Assembly (NCBI GenBank): GCA_036417435.1
Contig: CM070916.1
Location: forward strand, 19,884,552-19,948,551
Direction: 5' to 3'
Source: Inia geoffrensis
Lineage: Eukaryota; Chordata; Mammalia; Artiodactyla; Iniidae
DNA length: 64,000 nt
Translations under genes and position numbers: made by a program
The notes under the pieces: model-generated
The model's database searches: none
What the model was told of the DNA's origin: nothing
The model's input: the letters and a program-made list of their open reading frames with translations, nothing else
Shown here: positions 10,365-22,300 of the stretch, in pieces
Layout of the letters: every line of letters begins with the position of its first letter
How positions within the stretch are numbered: the first letter of the stretch is position 1

Positions 10365-13300
10365 GTGAGGAAGGCGGGCAGACGTGCGCATGCGCCCAGC
10401 TGGGTGGGGCAGGCCCTCTGGGAAAGGAGCCCCTTCCAAGGAAGAGATGGGACTCTTGAGATGCTTAGACTAGGCTTTGAAAAGCAAACCAAGTTGGTCC
10501 ACCGTAGGCAGGGAATTGAGTAAGGCTGATGTCTTGGTATACTCTTCACACCCTTTGTATATCTAGTTATGAACACTAAGTAAATATTCCGTGGGCCAAG
10601 CTTGGTTATATGAAAGCATGCCGACACACCATGGGCTTGTCTGTTGGAGGGGTAAGCTAAAGGGCCCAAGAGTCAGCTTGGAAACTCAGAGCAAGTCATT
10701 TCAAGATGGATTCAGTGCCCTCTCCTTCTGAAATGGGTTTGCACTTGTTGAAGAGGGTGGCGGGTGAGGCTTGGCATCTGGAAGACAGACATCGAGGGTA
10801 GGTGTTCCGTAGTCCGAGTCTCAGCGTTCCTAATGATTTGAACAGGTCTCAAGCAGGATACGTCTTGCTCGTGAAGGTTATGATTGGGTTGTAATTTTGC
10901 CAGCATCGGAGAGATGTGGCACCACAGAGCTTTCTCCGCGAGCTGAAGAAGAGAGGCTGGTTATGAGATAAAAATGGCTTTTTTCACTCTTACCTGGGTT
11001 TGATGTGAGCGTTTCAAAATTTGCTCAGTGTCTCTCTTCTAGACCTTGGTCTCTCTTATTACCTGTTTCTTTGAAATCTCTGTGCACTTCTTAATCCTCC
11101 GGCTCTTCTGAGCCATCTCAAATCCTCTTTGGCGGGCCTCCCCTCCAGTGTTCAGCAAACATGCACAGCAGTGATAAACACTCAAAGGCTAGCAGGGCAT
11201 GCGGAACACAAAAAAACATAAGCCATAACTTTAGCAAAGCCCTTGGAAACTGTTCTACAGTGTCTAGCCACACAAGAGTTTTTTCCTTTTGAAATTATGT
11301 TTTTATTGATGTTCTTATATGATGCTGGCACATAGGAAAATACAGATAATTGAGCCATGTAAGGACATAAAAAGGTAAACTAAGGGAATGTACAAAGGGC
11401 TGTGATGTTGATGTAGGAATGATATCAGATTTTTTTAACTTAAACAAATTCTGAAACTATTTTTTATACAGTGGATAAACAAGATCCTATTGTATAGCAC
11501 AGGGAACTATATTCGATATTCTGTAATAAACCATAATGGAAAAGAAAAAAAATTCTGGCTTCATAATCATTTTGTTGTCATATTGTTAATTCTGTGATTC
11601 AAAGGAACTGTTTTGTCTTGGGGTGACAAAAAGTTCTTAATAGCCTGTGGAATATACGCTGTTCATTTTTTCTAAGCTAGTTGAGCATTTGCTTCTGTAG
11701 ACGTTATCTTGTAGATTCTCATGGTTTTTCAGTCTCATGAGGGGCAGCAGGTTTCATATTACTTGTGGGATTGGAAACCACACGACACAGTGACTTCTTT
11801 GTCTATGACTCAAAAAGTCTTCTAGAAAACTTATTTCCAGGTCAATTAATGATAGAGTACCACAAGTTACAAAGGTTGGGAATCTCCATTTTATAGAATC
11901 CTGGGGGCAGAAGACATTAGGAACTCAGATGTAACTGTTAACTCTCCTTATCACCATCTACTCTATATTTCTGACCTGACTAGCAAGTTTTTTAAAAAGT
12001 GGAGATTGAAGGAGCCAAGGATGGCAGAATAGAAGAGATAATTGCAGTCTCGCTGTCCTGAGGGAATGGTTATAAATATTCCTCTAGAAGTGGCAGTAAA
12101 TTAGGGTCACAGTGACCTAAGTTGTCTCCCTCCTCCAGGATTTGATCTGTCTACACTCATTCAGGACCATAGCTCTTTCCATCCCAACTTTGGATGGCTC
12201 CACTCATGTTGGCTAGATGGTCTTTGTCTTTGAGCCTCAGTGTACCAGGCTAGGTCCTTAGTGACTGAGCTGGACAGCTATTTGGTATACATAATAATCA
12301 CCGTGATGTGTCGTATGCCTCACATGTCTTTCAGTTTATTCTCCCGAAAGAGTGAGTTGCTTGCTTTCTGAGAGTAATTTCTTCATGATTTAGAAGGCAG
12401 TCTTCAGAAGTTAAACCTGATCTCTGGTAGCCTCAAAATTCTTTTGCAAATAGAATCACTGGGATTCTTCTGGTGTCACCCAAAATTTATTAATGAAGAA
12501 ATGTATATTAGCAACCAGACTGTTGATGACCTTGAGCTTTGTTAATACAGTGGGAAGATAAACACACCATTCATCTCTTGATGGACATTTAGGTTATTTC
12601 ATCTTGGTTATGGACATCTTGGCCATTCGGAATAATGCAGCAATGAACATGCAGATGCCAATATCTTTTTGAGATCCTGATTGAAACTCTTTTGGGTAAA
12701 TACTCAGATATGGGATTGCTGGATTATATGATGGTTTTATTCTTAATTTTTTGAAGAACCTCCATACTGTTTTCCACAGCAGCCGCACTAATAGTGTGCA
12801 AGGGTTCCAATTTCTCTGCGTCCTTGCCAAGTGGTATGTATTTGCAACTTAATACCGTTCAGCCCTACAAAAGAAGGAAATCTTGCAGTATGCAACAACA
12901 TGAATGAAACCGGAGGACATTATACTCAGGAAATAAGTCAGTCACAGAAAGATAAATACTGAATAATCCCACTTATATGGGGCATCTAAAATAGTCAAAT
13001 TCATAGAATCAAAGAATGGAACGGTGGTTACCAGGAGCTGGGAGGAAGAGGAAGTAGAGGGTTACTAATCAATAGGAATAACGTTTCAGTTAAGCAACAT
13101 GAATAAGTCCTAGAGTTCTGTACAACAGAACTGTACAACATTCTACCTAGAGTCAACGATAATGTATTGTACCCTTAAATATGTGTTAAGAGGATAGATC
13201 TCATGTTAGCTATTCTTATCGCAATTAAAAACACACACACACAAAAACCCATAGTCTCCACGATCTTGAAGTTGGTAAAAGATTTTAGCTCAATAAAAAG

Positions 13301-16300
13301 AAATAAATGCAAACTCCGAGGGGGATAAAAACCCCTAAATTATGTGCTCAAATTCTCTAGAGAGAACTTCTCTATTCTCTGTGGGGATAAATTGAACCCC
13401 CCAAATTACTGAACTTAATTGTCAAGAAGTGGTAAATTTCAGGAGACTTTGGCATTAGCCATTCACCTTCCAAGTCTCACCTACAAGTTGGCATTCCTGA
13501 GCATAGACCAGCTGCAGCTGGGTCTTTGGATTTTTGAAAAATATGTGCACCAAATTGTTTATGAACAATTATCTGAGAACTTCTTGTTTGTACAAGTGAC
13601 TAAGTGCCTTTATTTTCCAATCTCTGTAATGGGGATAATAATGAAACCACATTTGTAAAATCCTTTTGAACTCTGCAGATGAAAGGCCTCATGTGAGTAT
13701 AAAGTATTGTTATTAATATAATAGAATCTCTAATTAAAAGGAATAGGCTATTTAGAGCTCCTTGTAAATTCACTACTCTTTAAGCTTAATTAATCTAATA
13801 GCCTTTGGAGGTTGAGCTGATGCAGTTCATGTAGGAATATGCGTTGTTTGGTTGCTCTCATTCTCTTTCCATTTTTTCCCCAGTCCTAAGTAGGTATAAG
13901 ACTTTGTTTTTTTAAATTTAATTTTTACTCAAGGACATACTCAGTGATAGACTGGTATCTAGGGATCCTTTCTTTTTTCTCTCTCCATTTCCCAGTGAGA
14001 TAACGCAATCCTTTCTAAAAGGGCCCCGTTCATTTATATATCTACATATCTATATCTATATCTATATATCTATATCTATATCTTGGCTGCTGTTATTGGT
14101 GGATTAATGGAAAAATTTAACTCATTAAGTTGATGATAGGAAATACTAGGAAATCTAAATTAAAGAAATAAACACTTTGTGTGCCAGGCTTTTATGTTAT
14201 TGCACTTTTCAGTTGTCTTCATCATTTTAACAAATTCTTTAAATCAGGGTTAGAAGCTCAAATATGAAAGGGATCTGACTGCAGAGCTGTGGGGTATATT
14301 TTCTCTGAGACATGCTGGAAAAGGGATTTTTTATCGAATACATTTATGGGTCATAGGTGAGCTCAGATCCACACAAATGCTTTCTTATTAGCATTTTTAC
14401 ATTGCTTTTCAAGGGCAACTCTGGCTTCATGAGATGTCTTTGTTCAACATAATTGTGAAGCATCTCTGGTCTTCTGAGTCAGAATCAATCATTTTGTCTT
14501 TTGTCATTCATGGTGTTTGGTTAATTCTTGTTTTCACTTTTCCCACAGTTAGACTTGTGTTGATATTCCGTTCCACCCACGTTCCTCATCCCACTAGATG
14601 AACGCACTGTGCCTTATGTTTGTATCCTCCAGGGCTTAATGTCTTTTATTTAGTTATTCATGACTCCTTCATCAGCCAGCCAACCAGTGTTTATTTAGCA
14701 CCAATTACGTTAGGCCCTTCAGGTACAAAGGGGAAGAAACCCCAACATAATTTTTGATGTGTCCACAGCGTAGTGGATGAGTAAGACAGGTACGAAAACA
14801 AATACTTAGACCATACGACTTGATAAGTGGTATCTGGTAAAACTAGTAATGGTAACACTTCATACAGAACTTACTATGTACCAATACTACTCTATATTAA
14901 CATGATTGCTTTCCGTAAGAACCCGATGAAGGAGAACTCTTATTCCAATAGGACGGGCTTTGAGAGGTCAAGTCCAAAGTTACCACGTGTGGCAATTGCA
15001 TGAATGTACATAAAGCTGTGGGTGCACAGAGCAGGGCATGTTTAGTTTTGACCTCCTTTTAGGTATTAGGTGTTAATAAATTATTTGTTGAATAAATGAA
15101 TGAGGGAGATAATTAGTTATTGGTAATTTTGTTTCTAGCAACCAAAAAGAATCATGGTAGAGAAAATGCAAAGATCTTAAAACTTATGGCCTAAGTTATG
15201 AATTACTCGATTTTAATAATGAGACCCCAAAATTCAAAGACAAGTTTTATGCCTTTAAATCTAGAAATGTATCGAATTTACTATTTTGAAATTTGTGTGT
15301 GCTATTTCTTAGCATTTTGGAGGAAGGAATTGCTCTCCTATTGTAGAGCTATGACTACACATTCACCTCCAATCACCTGGCTGTAGGTAAACAGCTGGAA
15401 GTTTAGGTATTTAGTATTCTTCACATACATTTTGTTCAATTGCTTCTCAAAAAATACTCTATTCCTATAGAAGCTGCCAACGTAGGGGATACATTTTAAT
15501 CAAAGTTGTTTTAAAAATAGATATTATACAATTTTAGTAGGTACCCCAAGGGAAAATAAATAGACACCAAGCTCCGTGAAGCCTGAAGTACCTTGCATAG
15601 CATTTGATACTGTAGTAGCTGTTGAATAAATATTTGTTAACTAATTTGTATTTAATAGCTTCACTCCAGTGATCAACATAAATTTTAATGTTTAAGGCAC
15701 ACTCTTCAAGAGCTTGATTTTCAGTGTTGGGACTAGTAGAATTTTCCCTTTTAAGTATTTTTGTTTCAACTTATGTTCTCATTTGGTGTTGAAACAGGAA
15801 AATACAAATAAGCTGTGTAAGAGTAGGTAGGATATTTTGTACGTTACAAAGAGCATAGAACCCAAATTTTTTTTAAAAAAATTCTTCTTACTTATGATAT
15901 TTTTAAGGACATTTTCTTTAGCCATCCAAAAATCCATTGGGTTAATAGAGGAGGCCTGTTCATTTTCTTCACGTAGGACACATGCTAATCGTTTTGTTTT
16001 CATGTTATTGGAAAAGTTGCTTTTCCTTTAGAGATACAAATAGCCCTCTCTTTACTATGGTCATAGTATGTTTTACTTGCATCTATTTGGGTGCTTGTAG
16101 TTTATCACAATTATTTGCAGGGTCTGCTTTTCCTTCTAATTCACAAGGGAGAGGAAGGAAGGAGAAAACTGAGGCTTATTGAATCACCTACTACGTGCTT
16201 TATACTCCTTTTTTTGTAAATTGAAAAACATAAATTTCAGCTTTATTGACATATAACTGACAAATAAAATAGTAAGATATTTAAAGTGTCCATTGTGGTG

Positions 16301-19300
16301 ATTTGGCTTTATGCTTCTTTCATTCATTAAAGAAATATTCATTTGTACAAGGCCAAGCATTAGACCTAGGCAGCAGGATAACTGCCTTCCAGTTGCCTGT
16401 AGCTGAGACCAGTAGATGTCTACAGATGGCACGATTAATTCAATGAAAAAGGAAACATGAGGTGTCATAGGAGCACAGCACGGGATCATCACCCTGCTGT
16501 GTGGGGTCAGGGATGACCTTGCAAAGAGCCCATTGTGACGCTTAAAGGTGGAATAGGTAACCCACGCGAAGAGGAATGTAGGGAGACCGTGAGAGAAAAG
16601 TGTTCTGGACAGAAGGAAGAGCAAGGAAAAAGATCTGGGAGGGGCTTCCCTGGTGGCGCAGTGGTTGAGAGTCCATCTGCCGATCCAGGGAACACGGGTT
16701 CGTGCCCCGGTCCGGGAAGATCCCACGTGCCGCGGAGCGGCTGGGCCCGTGAGCCATGGCCGCTGAGCCTGCGAGTACGGAGCCTGTGCTCCGCAACGGG
16801 AGAGGCCACAACGGTGAGAGGCCTGCGTACCGCAAAAAAAAAAAAAAAAAGGATCTGGGAGGAGGGGTAGGAAGAGAAGGAAGGGAGATTGTCACTCATG
16901 TTAAATGCTTTACATAACCCCTCTCATCGCCTAGGAGATGAGTTATTATCCCCTTTTGTTTCAACATTTCACGCCAATAATATTTAAGTGTTTATTCTAA
17001 CTTATTACCACCTAAGGAATGAGGTGCTGGTCATACCAAAAGCAATTATCAAGGCTAAAAAGGGAAAAGTCAAGCTAAGATAATTTAAACTTTAGACGCT
17101 AATCAGGAAGATGCCTAGAGCTTGGTATGACTAGTACTCAGTCCCTGGGGTGATATCAAACGAAACAGAGCCATTTGTTTGGCTTCCTGACACAATGGCA
17201 GCTAATTCACCTGCCAGCCTCCATTGGTTTTGTCTTAACTCTGTCTCCTTTGTGAAATAAACCAGCTTTTTAAATGTTGGATTTCACCTTAATTCCTGGA
17301 AGTCAGCTTATTTATTTTGGTTCCACCTTCAGCTTGGTGTATATTCTCTTCCTTCTCTAAATCAGTGACCTATTTTGCATCAGCCCTTCCGTACATGCTG
17401 CAGGGGAGGGGGGCCCAGCAGTGATGACATCCGAGGCTGCAGCTCAACCCCAGGAAGGGACCCCCGGCATGACCCGTGAGAGGAAGGGAACGTGGAAGGC
17501 AGCAGCGTTTTAGTTTGCTAGCGCTTCCATAACAAAGGACCACGGACTGGCTGACACACAGAAACTATTTCCTCACCGTTCTGGAGGCCTGAAATCCCAG
17601 AACAAGGTGTCGGCAGCTGGGATTCTTCTGAGGCCTCTCTTGCTGGCTCGTCGCTGGTGTCTTCTCCCTGTCTTCACATCACCTTCCCTCGGTAACTGTG
17701 TCCAAATTTTTCCTTTTCTTATGAGGACACCAGTCATGTTGGATAAGCCAACGATCATGCCCCTCAGTGACTTCATTTTAACTTACTTTTTTTTTTTTTT
17801 TTTGCGGTACGCGGGCCTCTCACTGTTGTGGCCTCTCCCGTTGCGGAGCACAGGCTCCGGACGCGCAGGCTCAGCGGCCGTGGCTCACGGGCCCAGCCGC
17901 TCCGCGGCATGTGGGCTCTTCCCGGACCGGGGCATGAACCCGTGTACCCTGCATCGGCAGGCGGACTCTCAACCACTGCGCCACCAGGGAAGCCCTAACT
18001 TACTTTTTTAAAGACCCTATATCTCCAAAGATAGTCATATACGGAGGTACTGGGGGTTAGGACTTCAGCATATGAATTTTGTGGGGACTCAGTTCAGCTC
18101 ATAACAGCATGGAATTCATTTCCTGTCCTATTTCTTTGCTGGGAATATTTCTAGGAACTCTCCAGTGTTCAGTCCACTTGGAGAGACAAACATTTCAAGA
18201 GGAGAGTAAGGAAAAGCAATTGATCTTCTCTTCTGTTCTACCCCAGAAATGTCTTCCAAACTACATAAGCTCCCTCTTCCATCTTTCCCTTAATTTTTAT
18301 TATTTATTTATTTATTTTTACATATGATACATGTATTTATTGTACCTACTAGATGTGTTCTCTTTGGGAAGTACGAAGCTCTTTGAGACATAGGTTGTTC
18401 ATTTTTTTTTGTTTTCCCGCAAATACTGGGACCTTTTGAGCAGGAAGGTCTATGTTTTACTAACATCTAGAACCAGCAGCTAACACGGTGTCTAAGATGT
18501 AGTCAATACCTATGAAATACATAAATGAACACATTTTTAAGGAGGGACCAGGACATGAACGAATAGAAATTTTTCATTTTCAGTCACAAAGCAACAACAG
18601 ACATAAAAGTGATACAGACAACAAGTGCTATGGTCATTCAAAGAAGGCATAGAATAGATACAACAAGGATCTCCTCTATGGCACAGGGAACTATACTCAA
18701 TATTTCGTAATAACTTGTATCCCTTAATTTTTAAAACGCACTAGGAAACTTCGCTGGCTATAACTGTGGAGACTGCAAGTTTGGCTGGACTGGCCCCAAC
18801 TGCGAGCAGAAGAAACCCCTGGTTGTCCGGCAGAATATCCACTCCTTGACCCCTCAGGAGCGTGAGCAATTCTTGGGCTCCTTAGACCTCGCAAAGAACA
18901 CGCCGCATCCCGACTACGTGATCACCACGCAACACTGGCTAGGCCTGCTCGGGACCAACGGGACCCAGCCACAGATCGCCAACTGCAGCATTTATGATTT
19001 CTTTGTGTGGCTCCATTATTATTCCGTTAGAGATACATTATTAGGTGAGTCTTTTTTTCCCCTGAGTTTAAGGTATTTTATTATAGGTTTGGGATTGGGG
19101 GTGGGTTGGTGGGTGGGAAGTGCTTTCAGGCAAGTTAATTGACAAGAAAAAAACCTCTCAAGGAATCAAAGAGGAATTAGGTTTATGAAAGTCACTGAAT
19201 TATCAGATGCTGCCCAGTGTTAGAATGCAGTGGTTTCTCCCTGGATGTTGGCTGCAGACATTTGAAAATGTTCTCTCCTATAGTTTGTGTTTTCGGTTCA

Positions 19301-22300
19301 GGGTCTAAACTCTTCTCTCCGAAGCTATTCATCCTCAAAGGCAAGAGTTGGTGAAGTGGAGGCAAATTCCTTTTGATTCCAGAAGAAAACGTTTCTAAAT
19401 CTGACCATGGAAGCCTTCTCTGACCTGTTCTAAAAGCAAGTGAAGCTTCTTTGTGCAGAATTAGAGTATTGGTATTGGAAGTGTGTAACACACTCAACTC
19501 ACATGTATTAGTCGTGAGACTTTCAGGTCATCACTCGTGGTGCCCACGCACTGCTGTAATTCCCAGGGTTTTTGGACTTGAATTGTCAAGGAAAAGGATG
19601 AGCTGAGCCACAGCAATGTAGCTTGGCTTAGCCCTTTGAACCACAGTTAGGCTGGATGCTTGAGAAAATGGCACTCTGCTCTTGCAGATACTAAAAACTG
19701 GGGCCTGGGATGGGAGCTGTCTGTTAGGAACGTCATTAGTCTGGTACATCCAACTTTATCCTCTGTTATTTTCAGTCAGGGGAAAGCCATGGCCACCGGT
19801 TAGCTCCAGGAGGGCTGGAGTCCAGTCCAGCTGATCCGTGGTGTCCTGAACTTTGGCTCTATTTGCAATTATCCCCACTTCTGGGGCTTCTCTTTGGGGT
19901 CAGGGTGAATGAAGATACAGAGCTCACTTTGAATAGTAAGATTCTCATTTGAAATCATCTGTCCTTGTGTTTATCGCTCACTCCCCCTCGCTTGATGCCC
20001 CCTCATCATTTTGTTTTGAGAACTTTAAACTCTGTTTTGCATTAAAACATTTACAAAGGGCTGCATAGCCAACATCAGTGACAGCAGTTTTTTCCCCTCA
20101 GTGTCTCTTAAAAACTTGCGTCATAGGTAAGCGTCTGTCTTTCTTTATCGGTAGATACGGAGGCTCTTCTGGCTATAAACCTTTACTGTTTTCCTGTCAT
20201 CACTCTGAGGAATTTTCGCTTTATGAGAGGGTAGTCTCTCAAGAGGAAAAGAAAACTATAGTTTCTGGTTGCATCTAGGAATTAAATTTATATTCTTTTC
20301 TGTTCATCTCTCTGAAGTTATCATGAGTACTTTGAAAAAGAACTAAAGTTAGCTAGTTTCTACATAACCATCAAAAGCTGTTATGAGAGGGAGAAGAGGG
20401 ATGGAATAGGCAGTAAGGAGGTCATTAAATCTCCCAGAGCTTTTCACTAAAATTGGCAGTTCCAGAGGCCAGCCAAATTGGTTGGAATGTATTTTTCTGT
20501 CTTCTGGGCTCGGCAACCATGCCTGTCAGCTAATAGTTGTAACTGATTGATGGCTGGGGCAGAATCCGTGGAAGTGCCTTTTGGTTACATAAATGCTGAA
20601 TTTGGACTAAGTGCAGTTGAAGTTGCTTTATTATTCATTAATCCCTCCCTATAAATACATGCTTTTGTGAGGAATAGGTTAGAAAATGTCTTTTAGAAAT
20701 ATATTTCATTTAGGTCTTGATCTCTTTGGGGGGATACTCATTCCATCTTCACGAAACATTGCTTAAAAATGAAATTTATAACAGGAGCTCTTAAGATGAC
20801 CTGAATTTCTCTGGATCTCTGCTATCAATCAAACTTTCGAGAGATGAAGGAGAACTTATCCTAAAACCGCTAGTTGCTGCTGAGATTGTTTTGTTGTTGT
20901 TGCTTTCAGAGAGATAAATGACAAAAACAATTGTTTTCCCTTATGGTTACCAAAGGGGAAAGGGAGGGATAAATTAGGAATTTGGGATTAACAGATACAC
21001 ACTACTATATATAAAATAGATACAGGGCTTCCCTGGTGGTGCAGTGGTTAAGAATCCGCCTGCCGATGCAGGGGACACAGGATTGAGCTCTGGTCCGGGA
21101 AGATCCCACATGCCACGGAGCCACTAAGCCCATGCGCCACAACTACTGAGGGCCACATGGCTAGAGCCAGTGCCCTGCAACAAGAGAAGCCACTGCAATG
21201 AAGCCACTGCAAAGCTCACGTACTGCAACGAAGAGTAGCCCCTGCTCGCTGCAACTAGAGAAAGCCTGCGCACGGCAACAAAGACCCAGTGCAGCCAAAA
21301 ATAAATAAATAAATTTATTTTTAAAAATAGATAAAGAACAAGGGCCTACTGTATAACACAGGCAACTTACTCAGTATCCTGGAATAAACCATAATGGAAA
21401 AGAATCTGAAAAAGAATATATATATGTATATATATGTATATATATATACATATATATATAAACTGAATCACTTTGCTGTACACCTGAAACATTATAAATC
21501 AACTATACTTCAATAAAAAAATAATTAATTAATTTAAAAAAGTTGTTTTCCGACTAAAACATTATGGGCTTATTGGCTCTGCAGCACCTGCCAGGTAACA
21601 TTTAACATTTAACAAAAATCTATTCTGTGACCTCTAACATGTTTCCCAATTGTTTTAGGACCAGGGCGCCCATACAAGGCCATAGATTTCTCACACCAAG
21701 GCCCCGCCTTCGTTACCTGGCACCGCTACCATTTGTTGTGGCTGGAAAGAGATCTCCAGGTTGGTCCAAACATTAGTTTCTTTTAATTTTGTTATGTATT
21801 TGGTCAAGACCCATATCAGTCTTTGCTTTATACATTTTCTTGTTGTATCTGATGACACGAATTAAATGACTGGTCATGCCCTTTGCTTTCAGCGCCTCAC
21901 TGGCAATGAGTCCTTTGCTTTGCCCTACTGGAACTTTGCCACCGGGAGGAACGAGTGTGACGTGTGTACAGACCAGCTGCTTGGGGCTGCAAGACAAGAT
22001 GATCCGACTTTGATTAGTCAAAACTCCAGATTCTCCAGCTGGGAAATTGTCTGTGATAGGTAATCGCATGTGTACGTGCAGCAGAAATCCAGAGATTGTA
22101 TTTTCTTATGTCTGAGAGCTGGAGAATAACTTTACAATTCTGTTTCTAATGCGTGTTGGATTCTGTTTACATGTTTCTGAACAGTATTTTCCTGAGGGAG
22201 GTGGGATTTCAAAAAACCCTGAGCCCTTTAATAAAAAGAAAATAGAGGTATGGAAATCACACTTGTGACTTGAGTATGCTTGGCCATCACTTGGAGATCA

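Larger units (their letters stand above)
10365..18744 (+). other. DCT: DCT intron 1 (8.4 kb)
   Basis: GT-AG intron. Besides the repeats listed separately, it holds old L2/MIR-like fragments (about 14670-14820, 16310-16450) and a minus L1 scrap (about 16230-16300). The stretches 10365-11440, 11560-12550, 13240-14030 and 14100-16630 otherwise show nothing I can name. Confidence 0.85.
20945..21535 (+). mobile_element. L1 3' end, interrupted by a SINE
   Basis: GGGATTAACAGATACACACT ... (SINE) ... GGGCCTACTGTATAACACAG, AACCATAATGGAAAAGAATC, CTGAATCACTTTGCTGTACA and CAACTATACTTCAATAAAA form a contiguous cetartiodactyl L1 3' end. Confidence 0.8.
19045..21658 (+). other. DCT: DCT intron 2 (2.6 kb)
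   Basis: GT-AG intron. 19045-20940 shows no recognisable repeat and is the most repeat-free intronic block in the gene. The rest is an L1 tail with a nested SINE. Confidence 0.85.

Noticed and set aside
9725..10669. A 314-codon open frame on the minus strand over DCT exon 1
   Set aside because: It is antisense to the GC-rich first exon, which lacks stop codons by composition; it has no recognisable domain and no family resemblance.
16643..16720. tRNA gene-like head with A and B boxes
   Set aside because: It is the tRNA-derived part of the SINE; the sequence does not close into a cloverleaf with an anticodon loop, and it is repeated across the window.
16507..16899. Overlapping open frames on both strands rich in P, R, G and S
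   Set aside because: They are translations of the CHR SINE; the same peptides recur at 17773, 22332, 29317, 30266, 32465, 35779, 37406, 54578 and 60827.
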